64,000 nt of DNA, from assembly GCA_958510825.1 (NCBI GenBank), contig OY294050.1:8905340-8969339 (forward strand). The letters run 5' to 3'. Shown one piece after another: positions 12,801 through 28,220 of the stretch. Below the pieces are notes generated by a model. The model searched no databases, was not told the DNA's origin, and saw only the letters and a program-made list of their open reading frames with translations. How positions within the stretch are numbered: the first letter of the stretch is position 1; every line of letters starts with the position of its first letter. Source of the stretch: Brachypterus glaber. Lineage: Eukaryota > Arthropoda > Insecta > Coleoptera > Kateretidae. The position numbers and the translations under genes are program-made.

Positions 12801-15800
12801 TTGAATTTAAATTAAATGAATGTTAACACAGCGTATAAATTAAGGCAACGCTTAGCCACAAAAACCGGAAGTTTAGGTCTGCCTATAGGCATATAAACAT
12901 ATAAACTCGAATTTTCCATTATTTACCAACATGAAATCCACCTACTATGATATTGCAGACAAAATGTGTGTGGTTTGAATATTTTAAATAAGTAGTACAT
13001 TGCACAGTGTATGGAAAGTGACCTATTTCGCATAAGCGAAAACTTCGCGAAAGCGAGAAAGATACTTTCCGACAAGTTATGTACACTCTTTTTCCTACGA
13101 CATCAATAAAAATAAAATTATTAAAAATAAATATTATTTTCTGTAAATAAAGATAAATAAAACATCCGCTATTACATATTTTATTCACGTCGCCTGCGCT
13201 AGAATATTTATTATACGATAGTTTAAAAAAAATTAAAAATTGTCCTAGACAAAAAATCCTTGAATTTGTTTCATGAAAAAATAAGCAACTTTTTTTTTTT
13301 TTTAATGTCCGTGTGTCTGTCTGTCCCATGTCACGATTTTTGGGAACACGAAAAAAACTATCATTAAAAAAATCATTCTTTGAAAATAAACAAAAAAATA
13401 TTGAAATGTTTTTTTTTTTTTAATTTAAAAAAAAAATATTTTTCTTTATTATTTGAAAAAAATATATTATTTTTCGCAAAAGGAAATAAAAAAGTTGTTA
13501 AAAAATGTTTTAAAGTTTTTTTTATTTATTTTTTTTAAGTATTTTTGAGAAAATGCAATATACTGTGAATAATATAATTATATATAATGGTATAAGTATA
13601 ATGGAATGCGTAGCATTACATATCTTCACCGCTTGTTAAAATTATTAGATTAATTAAAATTAAGTAACTATAAAAAAAACAGTACTTTAAAGAAAAATAA
13701 ATATCTTAGGTTATTTATAATTTAGAATTCAGCAAAGACGTTCTTTCAGGCCTTGACTGACAAATAACTCTTACCATGCTATTTTTATATAAGCTTTCTA
13801 GTAAATCTAAGAAGATAAAATTTAATTTAAATTTAATTAATGCTAACATAGTAAAGAGATTTAATCAAAACTAAGCCACAAAAATGGAAGATTAGTTTTG
13901 TCTATGTTTGTACATGGATTTTCAATTATTTACTACAAAGTGGGACAAAATCGGATTAATCTACTATAAGGGATCATTTACGAAATGTTTGTGGTAGATT
14001 ATAGATATATAATATAACGTAATAGCTAATATAATCTAATATAACAGCCTAGGCTATAAGTCTTCTGAATTTGGTTAAGGTTTACCCATGAGTGCCAAAG
14101 TCACCAAAAACTTTTAACTTTTGCGCGAGTTGAGATATCGAATACAAATTTAAAACACTTAAATAAGACATATATTTAATATTTCTAGCTTTTAAAATAT
14201 GGACAGGAGTGCATGCGGGCATTTTTTAATGAAAGGTTGGTCGTGTAATAAATAATTTTTTCTATTTTGCGACTCTTATAAGCTCATAATCACACGAATT
14301 TTGCGTGTTGTTATAGGCTCATAAAAGGTCTCTACTTTTTTTTCTGTTGGATTGGCAACATACAAAAGCTTATCTCTTGACGTTTTGCCTGCAAATGTCA
14401 ATGTTTGTTTGTTTGTTTGTTTAACCTCGTACTATTCTACTTAATCAAGCATCCCCTAAGTCCAGGACTTGTGTGGGCTAGTAGTAGAGGGAAAAACCGG
14501 CTTATACTGACTTTCGAACCAGTTTCTAGGGAATGTCCGTTTCACTTAGCGCCTTCGCCAAATTTCAATTATTAATTAACTGAAAAAGGCAAATCGGCGC
14601 CAGTGAGAATCGAACTCACGATAGTAGACTTGCTATACATACGCGCTAGCCACTACCCTATGCCTCCCATGTCGACTTAAAGTTTAATTTTTTACCAAAT
14701 TTTGTGTTTGGGTTATTTTTTACCGTGTTAAAATTGTTGACTGGTTAATTGCAGTGAAAAAAGAAGAGATGACTGTAAAATATATCAAAATATCATTTGT
14801 TCCTAGAATTTTAAACATAGTATAAACTGTAATGCCAACCCAAATGAAAAATCCCTAAGTCAGTCATCAATTTAAATGTAAGTTTTTAAAATTTTCGAGC
14901 AAAATAGAAAAAATTGTATAAAGCACTCGTTTCATAACACGTTTTTAGAACACTAGTACTCTAGAAAACTCGCCGCAAGCGGCTGGTTTTCTAAACTTGT
15001 ACTCGTGCGCTAAAAACGTATGTTATGAAACTAGTACTTTAATATACTATTAAAGATTATAAAATTTTCTATTTAAGCATACATTTTTTTATTTTTTAGA
15101 CATTTCTTGGGGATTTAAAATAGGTTTGAAAATGGGAATTTTCATATAGTTATAATACCACTAGTAATCTAACTTTTCTCGATATTTTTTTCTTGGTGGT
15201 ATTACGAATGCTTGTTACTCTTAAAAATAGCACGCGTCGCAGTCCAAGTGCTGTTTTTTAAGCAGCAGAATACATTTCTGACGAAAAAAAAATATACATA
15301 CCTTAAAAATCTTTAAATTACACTGTGTACAAATTCATGCACACTATGTGTATTCCTAGTATCTAACTTTAATAATATTTTTTCAGTATGATTTCATAAA
15401 GTTTTATGCTTAATACAGTAGTCTTATTCTTTTGCTTTAAACTTAATTTTGCTGTTAAGTTTAAAAGCTTCTAAAGATCTCGGTTAGATTATTCATATAT
15501 ATTACATTAATTTTTATTGTAATATATGAGGATTTATGCTTGAAATGATCCTATTTATAAAGCATTTGAGCTGCTTTAATTGGTGTAAGTTATTATGAGG
15601 TATTTCTTTTGTGTGGGCTATACCGGGTGGCCCAACTTAGGCAGCTATTTTCTCAAAAACTAAAAGAGATAATTAAGTTCTGTAAAAACCACTTAAATGG
15701 GACAAAAATATTTATAAAAAGTATTCAAAACTAAAATCCACCCCTCAAACCCTTCCTAAAACTTAATTATTTCTTTTAGTTTTCTTAGAATCTTACATAT

Positions 15801-18800
15801 TCTAGTACTACTCAAATGGTTTTATTTTAAAACTTAAAATACAGTGTAATAAATATTTTATGTTGAGAGAAAATATTGGTTTAATAGTAATTTTTATCGA
15901 AATTTTGTTGTCCCCAGCAACATTTATATACATTTATATCCATATTTATTTTATGTGTTTAAAGTGTTGCATTATATTTATATGTACAAAGTGTTGCATT
16001 AATTTATTTATAATTATTTTTTAAAAGACACTTGATAGTGTTATTATTTTATAAACTAAGCAGAGCTTTTGAGATCCAACAAAAAAAGTTGGTATCAATA
16101 ATAAGTTTGTCCCAAAAAATTGATGTCCATCTAAGTGGCAAAATCACTGTCCTAGTGCCTATTCACTGGCTCGCATAAGAACATAATACATAACAATGCT
16201 TGATGTGCTGCCATGTATCTTGTAAGCCAATCACGGCATTGCATTCTTATGTTTTATGTTCTTATGCAAGCCTCTGGATAGGCCTTTATGTAACTTGTCC
16301 TTCTTATGTATACTGTATAGACAGGTTTTTTAGTACCTGCGTAACCACTCAAACTACCCACCTACCCTAACAAACCTACCTATCTGTAGTTTAATATTTC
16401 TTGTTAGCGACTAAAATTGATAAAAATGATTTAAAAGGTTCGATGTGAGATGAACTGATTCAATTTCTGTAAAAATTGCGATAGAGTAGTTTGGTAAAAA
16501 CAAAACTAAATTACATATATATGTGGTTGGAAAGTTGAAATGCCTCTTAGTAGTGGTTATTAATAAAATTTCGAAAAGAAAAAGCTTTTAGTCCTAGACT
16601 ATATGTTTTTATTACATTACCCCTACATGTACCTTACTATACAGTGCTTGTCATAAGTCTGCTGCCCCCTTTAACTTTTGAACGTGTTAAGATATAAACT
16701 TGAAAGTCCAAATACGTAGGTAATTAACATAACCCAAATATATTTTTGGTATTATGTTGCGGACAAAGACGATAACTGGACATTGGCCGGACAATGACGT
16801 GAAAATTATCATCATTGACCGGCCAATAACGCGTCATTGACCGAATTATCGTCTTTGTCCCTAACATATGTTAAGGAAGACTAATGAATACAGGGGTGGG
16901 TCAAGGGGGTATTTTTTTCGGGGTCGTGCGATACATCATTTTTAAATTTTCTGTTAAATTATACTTTTAAAGTACATAATTAAAAATATAAATAAAATAC
17001 AAACATCGCCAAAACTGGCCCCAATGAATTAAAAAAAAATTATTCTAACAAATATGTGGGTTCAATCTCAATTTTATTGAAATACTTTGTCACATGTAAG
17101 GTCTTTTCATGTCACAGCCAGGAATTAAATTTAAAAAATTGTATCAATTATTTTTTATTGAAAATAATAAATAAATAAGAACCAGTATGTCCTCCTCTGT
17201 TCTCAAGCAAAACAATATTTAACTAATTGTCTTCCATTGCGAATATTAAAAAAATATATAATTATATGGTTAAAAACAAAGTTTAATAAGATTTAAAATG
17301 ATGTATCACACGACTCCCTTCCATTTAAAGACTGTACTCTCTTGCACCCTGCCACTATTTTGTTCCGAAAAATATCAAACATATACCAAAAAATAATTTA
17401 GGTTATGTTATTTAAGTGTAACAGACGGACAGACAGACAGACAGATATTTTTGTAACACCCACTTTTTTTACATTTTCTCGAAGTTTCATGAAATTCTAA
17501 ATTCGAAATTAAAAAAAAAAATTAGGTCGATTTTATTAACGGGTTTACCCACCCGAGTGGTCATATCTAATAATTTAAATTTTTACGGGTACCCAACGAA
17601 CTAACAACTCTTCTCTCTAGAATACGCATACCGTTAATATAAAGTATCGCCAACATCTCGGTTTGTTTGTAAACAAATAGTAGGTATAATTAGGCCTGAA
17701 CAATAACAGTAACTGTTATTGTTGTCTCTGTTAGAACAAAGCTGTGCGAGTAAGACAGACAAATGTATATTTTGGCTACGTTTTTGTCAGTTTTTACAAA
17801 TGAAATGCCTATTCTAGAGAGAAGAGTTATTATTTCGTTGCGGGTACCTGTAAAAACCTAAATTATCATATATAACCTTTTTGCTTAGACCGGTAGAATA
17901 TCTTTATTGAGATCAACATATTCTGATGCGTAGGTTGTCTATGATTCTATTAGTTCTCCCAATTTTCCGAGGTAACCACATGAATTTTCATGAAAACCTA
18001 ATCCGCTTTTGCTCTAAATTGGTTTTCGAGTACAGTTATCAGCTTCTGAATTAGAGTTGCGGTATGGTTTAATTCCCTATAGTATAGTATAGATAAGGGT
18101 ACCAGCCAAAAATTTAAAATTTTCGAGCTTGCGCAGTTTTGGTATCCAAAGGGTCCCAATAAAAATAAAGCATAAAATTGAAATTGGACCTTGTTTTAAG
18201 ACTGGTAAATCAGTTTTCTTCACCTATAGCAATAATAATTTTTTCTCTCTTAGTAGGAGTAAATTTTATAAACAATTGATTTCTGTCACTTTAGATGTTT
18301 CAGTTCTTTGTGCATTTTTTACTAATTAAACCCAAGAAAATAGCTTTAAATAACTTTCTATTTATTAAATATAATTAATTATAATTATTACCAATTAAAA
18401 GAATTAATAATTAGCTAAATATTCTAAAAAAAAAAAATAAAAAAACTAAATTTTAAAACGCCAGTTCAAAGTATTTATTTGAGCAAATGTCATTGATCAA
18501 GGCTACTTAAATTTTATGAAAATTTCAAGAAATATCATTTCTGTTAATAATTTATTTTATTATTTAAATAAAAATAGTTAAATAGTGCTAGTAGTGAAAA
18601 AACTAATACATAAACCACGGTAGAGAAGACTATTATAGCCTCGCACTCTTAAATCCCTACGCTCGGCTATAAAAAATGTCTTCTCTACCTTGGTATATAA
18701 TTACTATTGTTTTTTATTGTGACTGTAATAGGACTAGAAACTAGGCAAATTGTTAATTTCTATTGGTTGATTATAGTATGAATTATATTCTTAATACAAT

Positions 18801-21800
18801 ACAATACAATAATTAAAATAAAAAAAAACAATGTCACAAATTACATTTTTTTAATTTCTATCGAGCAGCTAACTTTCTAAAATTAATTTAATTTAATTAT
18901 ACTTTAAGCGCGATTTGCACTTTAATTAAACTATACTTTACAAACTTTGAACTTTAAACGTGTTTTGTATAACAATTTATAGATCTAATAAAAATGTGGA
19001 GTGAACTAAAAATATAAAATTTACTCTCCTAACCCCAACTACCCCCATCTAAAAATCTTAAGTAGCAACCCTATAATTGATAATTCTTTAATTTTTATTA
19101 AATTTGTTTTGTTTGTTTGTTTAACCTCGTACTATTCTACTTAATTAAACATCCCAAACTCCAGGACTTGTGTGGGCTAGTAGTAGAGGGAACCACCGGC
19201 TTATACTGACTTTCGAACCAGTTTTTATAGGGAGTGTCGACTTCACTTATGCCTTCGCCAAATACCAATTATTAATTAACTGAAAAAGGCAAATCGGCGC
19301 CAGTAAGAATCGAACTCAAGCTAGTTGTAATAGAGTTGTCATGTACAGACGCGGTAGACCACTACACCAATCCATAATTCGATTTAATATTTTTGGTAAC
19401 AGCATAAAACAAATAATACCATTTAAATATGTTACTAAAATATGTGCGTTGTTATTTAAGATTTTTATGTTGGAGTAGTTCCTATGGAGTTAAATTAATT
19501 GTGTGAGGACCATCACATTTTTTGAAGCAATTCACGTTTCATGTGATGTGATATCATCACCGGTAAATGGGGCCAATCCGGCTGTCAAAAATAACTGCCC
19601 TGAAGTTGGCGTTCACTGGTGGGTTCGATAGATTATTTAAATACCTTTAACTGCCCCAAATTTTAAATCAATATATTATGTCGTTAAAAAGTTAGACACT
19701 TTATCGCTTAAAAGAATAAACCTGTGTATTAGGCAATTTGAAATTTTGGCGAAGGCTCAGGGAGCCATTTATTATATATTTTCTTAGAAAAAAAATGACC
19801 AAACCTATTTTAAAGGATAAAAGTACCTTACTATAGCCTTATATTAAAAAACAAAGTTTTTTTAAGCAGAAGTATATATTTAATTATGTTTAAATAGAAA
19901 CTTACCTTGTATTTGGACTGTACTTCTTTGATAAAACCATACCTATAATAAATAAATGTAATCATTTTTATGTTTAAGAAAGTGTAAACAAGACGTAAAA
20001 CGTTTTTCATTGGTGCATAGAGGAGTATTAAACCATTTAGGGGTTCAACTCTAGTATTTACAAACTAGGGTGGTTCTTATATTTTTTTTGCACCCCCAGA
20101 TTTTTTCTAAATTATCTTAAAATTATGTGAACCAAATTTTAGCTTGCTAGCTTGAGCTTGAACAAATTTAAAAAAGGGAGCATAAAATATATTTTAAAAC
20201 CCAATGGTATCGAACAAAAACCAAAACATAATAACATTATAAATTCAAAAATGCAAAAAAAAAGATTTTTGGGTCAATTTTAATAAGGGGTGTTGCCACT
20301 CTTAATAAAAAAATATAAACAGAGAACAGGGAAGGTTCAAATATTACGTTTTTTAGTGAACGCCGTGTGCAATAAAATTTGCAACGAAATCGTATCTTAG
20401 GCCTAGATCATTGTTAAAAACGTGATCCAACCTTGCTGAAAATGACGGGTCTGGGTGGGTATAAATGGTGCATAAACCGGACTTGAGCGGATGAAATTCA
20501 CCCGCTCAAGTCCGCTCTATGCAACATTTATACCCGCGCAGACCCTTCATTTTCAATAGGGAATAAATATTTTTTTTAAAAGTTTATAATTTTTTAAATG
20601 TTACATTTATACCCGCGCAGACCCTTCATTTTCAATAGGGAATAAATATTTTTTTTTAAAGTTTATAATTTTTTAAATGTTACATTACGTATCTTAAAAG
20701 TGACTACTTAGACGTAAAATTTAATTCCCTATAATTTTGAGAAAAGCCCCTTTGTAAGGAAGGCTACTATATTTTCCCAAATAAAAGTGAGATGTTAGAA
20801 TGCCGCTTCAGGTTTTTTGAAAAATAGGGACATTAATGAGTAGTAATATTATAGGGTAGGGAAGATAAAAGTAATATGTTAGTCTGCCGTCTCTAATGGG
20901 AGAACTTAAAAATACCCTTCATGTATAGAGCTCTAAAAAAGATTTAAAAGCCTCTGGAGGCTTTTAATTTTTTTTTGGACTGAAATAATAACTGACCTCT
21001 GGTTCATAATGTGGTCCTCGTGGTTGCCTCGGTTAAGAAAAATTGCTCCCGGGTAAACCAGTAAACATACGAGAAGTATTAATAAAACTTCTAACCCTCG
21101 TTTTCCACGATCTACGAAGTCCCCGTTGAATACATACGGATTGTCCAAAGAAGGTAGACCATTCTGAAAACAAATAAATAAATAAATAAAATATGTTTTT
21201 ATTGTGGGAGGATTGGTGTAGTGGTCTACCGCGTCTATACATGACAAGTCTACTACAACTAGCGTGAGTTCGATTCTCACTGGCGCCGATTTGCCTTTTT
21301 CAGTTAATTAATAATTGAAATTTGGCGAAGGCGTAAGTGAAGCGGACACTCCCTATAAAAACTGATTCGAAAGTCACTATAAGCCGGTGGTTTATTTTAT
21401 TTCAATACAAAACAAAGGTCTTTTTGTTGAAATGGCTGCTTATTAAACGTTTATTATATATTAATAAGTGTTAATTTACCGTAAATTACACAGCCACACA
21501 AAAAAAAGATCAAGTACTCTTTTGGAGACCACTGCAATGCATTGAATTCCTATGTATTTTGAGGCACTGAACCCGAGTTTGAGGTCAAAATAGCCCTCCT
21601 CCGTTTAGTTTTGGAGATCCCTGGTAACATTGAACTTGGACAAGTTTCTTGACCAGAGTACTTGACAAAGTTCTTTCTAAAGAATTGGACAATTCTTAAG
21701 CAAGAGAATTAATAAAGAATATGTATCCAGAGTTGGGCAAGATTCTAGCAAGGTTCTGGAAGCAGAGCGTTTAGCAATACTTTGTCAAGTCTGTTCGTCA

Positions 21801-24800
21801 AGTCTGAGAAGCAATTTGACAAGCTTTTTGCTCAAGAATCTTGACCTACTCGAACAAGTACGATTTGATCATGATAGAGATCGCTTTTCGATTTCTTGTC
21901 AATTTTTCTTGCTACATTCTTGCTCAAGACTTGTCAAAGAATCTAGACGAAGTATCTGTATCTTTGACAATTCTTGAACAAGAATCTGTCGACAGTAACT
22001 TACGCCAGAATTGTCAAAATCTGGATGCAGTTACTTGATCAAGAATCTTGAGCCAGACTTGCTCAAGACTTGACAAAAATTTTTACTAGGGATTATCTCA
22101 AAAAACCTTATTTTTGATTATAACAAGTATAACGTTTTTTGAGGTTATCTCGAAAACTATTTTTTTGAGGTACTATTTTGAGCACAAATTCGCGTTTAAA
22201 ATTTTAGCTTCAAATGGACCATGATATGTTAAAAATAATGATTGCATAGATTATTTGTCAAATATTAGTCGTCCTGCTTAATTTATATTTTACTTATCCC
22301 TATTTATATAAATATAATACATTATATTATATGTTTATTAATATGATTATATAAAAAAAATTAATTCAAAAAAGCATCGATAAAAACAACAATTATTATG
22401 TTAAATATCTCGGCATCATCAACTAGCAAGACACCTTTTTAACCCTCAACTGGTATGATAAAAGATTGCGTACAGTGAAGGCATAAATAATTTAAAAGTA
22501 GAAACTTTAGATACATAATCTTATTCTCACAAAAATATACTAAAAATATAAAACATGAAACAAGAAATGCGAAGAATCTTAAGAAAATTAGAAGAATTAT
22601 TATTAAATTAGAAGAAAATTAGAAGTTTAATGAAATGCAGGTTCCCAAGCTTGATACAGGGCCGGTATGTGATATCGCACCTTGCCTGTTAAAGGTTAAG
22701 AGAAATTTTTATTTTTTTACTTAAGCCTAACAAAAATATAAAATACTTCACCATTACCGACAATTTGGTAACTATTCTGAGAGAAATGCACAAGGGGAAA
22801 ACAAATTAGAAAGTGAGGTGGGTATACAAAAAGTAATCAATGCTTTATTTGATTGACATATCAGAGTGTATACCTACAGAATACAATAATTTTACTTTGA
22901 ATAACAGACACACATCGTGGATAAAACGTTGTAAATAACATTTTCACATAAAAGTGTTATGTTCATATACAGGGTTATTCACGGAAGTGGCCTATTAAAC
23001 GTTTATGGAGAACCAATAACTTTGAAAGTCTGCTAATTTGCACTTTGGGGTTTTTGAATATGGGCAATCGATTAAAAATGTTTTCATGCTTGTGCCACTT
23101 CCAGTTGTACCGGAAGTGGCACTCAACTTTAATTTTTTAAATGGAACACCCCATATATTTTTTAATTTTTTAAATTTGCATAAAATTTGCTTTATTTTAA
23201 TGTATAACACGTTATGTTCATCTCCAGTAGTTTTTGAGTTATTCTAGTTTTTAGCGAAAAATAAGCAAATTCAAGCACCCCTAAAAACAATAATTTCTCC
23301 TTGATTTTTTAAATTGAAGAAAAGTTGTTTTGTATTTTGCTCAATGATGGTTAAGCGAATCATTCTAAGCTAAAATGGAATCCAAAATTTATACAGGGTG
23401 TCTGAAAAAGCAGGTCAAACTTAACAAAATTAAAATAGCCATAACTCTTTTTTTTTAAATGACACCCTACATTTTTTTGTATTTGTTTAAATAGAGAATT
23501 CAATTTTCTTTAAAATAAGTATAGGATACCCTATACCTAACTTTAACCGTTTTCGAGCTATTTGCAAATTAATGTGAAAAAGAAGTATTTTGCAGTATTT
23601 CTGCAATTACGTAAATTTTTAAAATTGTATTGTGTTTTTATTTCTTTTAACCTAAATGTTATCGTTCTTATCGTGATAAATTAGTGTAAAATAATGGAAG
23701 AGGCTTATTCTTACCCTGTTATTTTGGATTTATTTGCTATTTTTGGTGAAAATGATAAAATAATTAGTAGAACCTGCAGAAACTTTAATACAAAATATCC
23801 TGATTTACCAAGAATGTCATGTAAAAAATTTAGAAGAATACACAAAAATTTTTCGCAATTTGGAAAAGAAAATGCAGTGAAATCTCTTACGAAACCAATT
23901 ACAAACAACGAAAATAACGAAGTCAATGTTTTGGGTTACTTTTATGCATATCCACATGCCTCAATTCCTGCAGCTAGTTACGACTTGGGAATTTCCTATT
24001 CAAGCATCCAAAGAATTTTAAAAAACCACAAGATGCACAATTACAAAAAGCAAAAAATACAGGCCTTAAAACCTAATGATTTTCAAAATAGAGTGGACTT
24101 TTGTGAAAATCTTTTGATAAATATTCAAGAAAAACCAAACTTTTTAAAAAGAATAATTTGGACGGACGAGGCTAAATTTTCTCAACAGGGTATTTTTAAC
24201 AGAAGAAATGTACACTACTGGGCGCATGAAAATCCAGTTTTAAGGTAAATATAATGATCTTTGAGGTAAATAAATAAAAATCGATTAATTTTTCTGGCCT
24301 ATTTTATAAAATATAACAAATTTTAACAGAAATACGGCTGTTTCACAATAATTTGCAAATAGCTCAAAAACGGTTAAAGTTAGGTATAGGGTATCCTATA
24401 CTTATTTTAAAGCAAATTGAATTTTCTATTTAACCAAATAAAAAAAAATGTAGGGTGCCATTTAAAAAAAATGAGTTATGGCTATATTAAATTTGTTAGA
24501 TTTGAACTGCTTTTTCAGACACCCTGTATAATTTTTGGGTTCCATTTTAGCATAGGATAATTCGTTTAAGCATCATTGAGCAAAACACAAAACATCTTTT
24601 CTCCAATTGAAAAAATCAAGGAGAAATTATTGTTTTTAGGGGTGCTTGAATTTACTTATTTTTCGCTAAAAACTTGAATAACACAAAAACTACTGAAGAT
24701 AGACATGAAGTATTATACATCAAAATAAAGCAAATTTAATGCAAATTTTAAAAATTAAAAAATATATGAGGTGTTCCATTTAAAAACTCAAAGTTAAGTG

Positions 24801-27542
24801 CCACTTCCGGTACAACCGGAAGTGGCACAAGCATGAAAATATTTTTAATCGATAGGCCATATTCGAAAACCCCAAAGTGCAAATTAGCAGACTTTTAAAG
24901 TTATTGGTTCTCCATAAACGTTTAATAGGCCACTTCCGTGAATAACCCTGTATATAAAAGGAAAATTAAACAGAAAAATAAAATCTTACATCAAGTACCT
25001 TTAACGAAAAAAAAAAGAGAGTAACAAAATAGTAATAATATTTTTTACATTTAAAACGGCAATTGTAGCAAATGTCATTTTAAATGTACCAACTTTAGCG
25101 AATAAAATTTTATGGGTGAGTATTAGCCTGAAATTTATATATACTTTGTTAACATTTTTATATTTTAAATACTTTAAATTAAAATTATGTTTCAAATTAA
25201 TATTTTTTTACAATAATTATTATTATTTAAAAAGTCCACATACACGAATGATGACGAATACCAAATGCGGGTAAGATGACGATACTATAATACACGTACA
25301 AAATATCGATGTTGAGGTTTCGAATAAAAAGGACTGTCTAATAGACGGGGATGTTGGTAAAGATAATAAGGTATGGTTTTAATGCTTTAACTTCTAATTA
25401 TGGGCCCATTCTTACTGCAATGAAATGAGTTCAAAAGAAACCAAAATAACGATTTGGGTTTTTGATTTTTGTGAAATTATCCTAACAACTTAGGGCCCCT
25501 CCCCCTATATAAAGTTGCACAAGCCCCACTTCAGATGCTAAAATTGCCTGTAACTTTTAGTCAATTTAACGGGATGTCAACATGACAGTATCTTTTCTAT
25601 GAGTGTATGTTTTAACGAAAAACAGGTACTAACCGTGACAGAAAAAAGTAGTACAAGAAGTTGGCAACAAACCCTACATATTTTCGATATTTTAATAATT
25701 TCAATTGGACTTTTTAATATTAGGTTATGTGCATGACAGTAATTTTGACGCAAAGAAAAAGTAAGGCTATCTTGTCTTAGATGTACAAAACATCTTAACG
25801 GTGAGTTGCTCATTATATGACAGGGTATCTTATTTGAGGTTATGTAGAAGAACCGTCATTTATTGACAATCGACGTTGCCTCTTGGAAAAACGAATAAAA
25901 ATTGCTATTGACATCACTGAATTTATTACTAGAAGTAGAAGAAGAAATAAACGTCATCATTAAAAAAAACCGCTGTACTACTTTTTTATGTCACAGATAG
26001 TAGTAGAGCGTCATGATTGACGGACACATACGGTTAAGTTCTTTTAAAAGAATTTTATATCTATTACAGAAGTAAACATTTTTAAAGGGACATAAACTGA
26101 CATTATTTTTTAAAAGCTTTTCGGTGCCTTTTTTGTGCAACGTGTGTTTATGATAAAATTTTATCAGGTAGCACACAGGATCCTTAGGGGATCTTCAGAA
26201 AGAATTATTTAGGACTATTCTAGGACTATAAAAGAATAAACCCCAATATACTTTACAGGGTTTTCAGCAACTGAAGTGCTTTGTTTACAGGATACTTAAA
26301 TATATAAATATACACATTATAGACATTGTACGTTGTTAAATAATCTAAAGCTTGCTAATTACTTAGTTTTAAAATCAATATTTGCTCCTTCAATTTTGTT
26401 TTATTTTAAAGTCCCAACTAAAATATAGTTATAAATCAGGGTCAATTTATATATGATTAATAAAAGGAAATGTTTTGACACGTAGAACTTATAGAAACAT
26501 TTATCAAATGTAGATTAAATCATTTCATCAATATAACCCGTAGCTACTGACGTGCTTAATTACTGAGGTGGAGTCTCACAGACGCCCATTAATAAACAGG
26601 GTTATTAAAGTGCACAAAGGTAAATAAATGAAAACTGAATTCAAGGTATAAAACTTTAATTATTTTTAATTATATTTTTAGAATAAATTTAGCAAAAAAG
26701 AAAATATGTTTAACATTGGGATCAGACAAGGGGCACAAAGGGGGCAAATACTAATATTTTTTGCGATAACTGGCTTATTATTGATCGTAGAATAACATTT
26801 CTTGTGCAGATAAAAAGTTTTTTTTTCTACTAAAATTTTAATTATTTTTTGTTGTAGGATAAGAATTGTTATCTTCCGATCAATAATAAGCCAGTTATCG
26901 CAAAAAATATTAGTTTTTTAATCCCTTTTTCCCGCTTGCTGCTTTCCAATGTTAACCATATTTGACCTCAGACAAACTTTGAAGGTCCTAAATCGTTTAG
27001 TGAAAGAATTTTTGAAATCGGACCTTTCTTTTAGAAGTTATAAGGTTTATTAGCAGAGGACAGACAGACTGATATTTTTTTAAAAACCACTTTTTTCACA
27101 CTTTCTCGATGTTTCATGGCATTTTAAGTTCGAATATGCAAAAAAATTGTTTTTTTTATAAAACAATAAAGTACTGATTTTTTATTATTATATCTAAAAT
27201 ATATACTAAAGTTTAAATACCTAATATGCACATATAATAAATTAGAAAAAACGTAAAAAAAAAACGATCGGCCTGTACGATTTGCTTAAATTACTTCTTT
27301 AGGTGTGTTTAAACAATTTATGAAAAAAGAAAAATAAGGGATCGTGGGCAGGCCACATTCATCACGGATGTTGCCATGGATCCGCGTTAAAATGGTTAAA
27401 CCGGACTTGCAGAGAGAGAGAGAGAAAGAGAAATATAAAAAAAAGGTAGAGAGAGAAACATAGAGATACAGAAAGAGAGAAAGGGAGAAAGATATAGAGA
27501 GACAAAGACAGAGAGAGAGAGAGAAAGAGAAAGAGAGAGAAG

Positions 27543-27638
<96 letters not shown>

Positions 27639-28220
27639 GACAGAGAGTACATACTATCCACTATACTATGGGATTTAAAGCATTATACATATATCTTTGC
27701 TGTTTATTTGGCACTTACCTTGTGAAAAATAACTAGAAGATCGTCTAACTTTCCGTGAAGGTCTCCACAAACTGTAATCTGCTTGCAGAGGGCTGTTGAG
27801 GCGATGTTTAGGTTGGGTAATTTTTTCAGATGAACAGTAGAACGCTTTAGGATTTCAGCGACCACGTGAGGTTGTAACCGAAAGTGCTGCAACCAATTAA
27901 AAATATGTATAGTATTTATAGCCAACACAGGTCTGCATTTGAATACTTGTTGCAGTTGGTTATAACCAAGAGATAATACCCCATATTGGTACTATATTTA
28001 AATTTTCAAAAATACAGCCCNNNNNNNNNNNNNNNNNNNNNNNNNNNNNNNNNNNNNNNNNNNNNNNNNNNNNNNNNNNNNNNNNNNNNNNNNNNNNNNN
28101 NNNNNNNNNNNNNNNNNNNNNNNNNNNNNNNNNNNNNNNNNNNNNNNNNNNNNNNNNNNNNNNNNNNNNNNNNNNNNNNNNNNNNNNNNNNNNNNNNNNN
28201 NNNNNNNNNNNNNNNNNNNN

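Larger units (their letters stand above)
11758..19905 (-). other. Intron 7 of rdgC
   Basis: The longest intron, 8.1 kb. It contains two SINEs and several foldback elements listed separately. 12700-14400 and 17900-18580 are AT-rich with no recognised element, apart from a shared motif at 13556-13640. Confidence 0.7.
21164..27718 (-). other. Intron 5 of rdgC
   Basis: Carries SINE copy 3, the CTTGACAA-rich tract, the 1,981-bp transposon, a foldback at 26708-26956 and the GA microsatellite. 22090-22960 and 25000-26600 show nothing recognisable. Confidence 0.7.

Noticed and set aside
12919..13329. 136-residue minus-strand frame
   Set aside because: Low-complexity AT-rich, no domain, no splice link to rdgC; part crosses a small hairpin.
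20933..21280. Continuous 115-residue phosphatase frame taken as one exon
   Set aside because: Only the part at 20997-21163 matches RdgC; the flanks are intron and SINE, and exact splice sites bound the exon.
21205..21295. Possible tRNA gene
   Set aside because: Has A and B boxes but does not fold as a clean cloverleaf by eye and is the head of a SINE found three more times with body and tail.
27362..27661. 99-residue Ser/Leu-rich open frame
   Set aside because: Pure translation of the GA/CT microsatellite.
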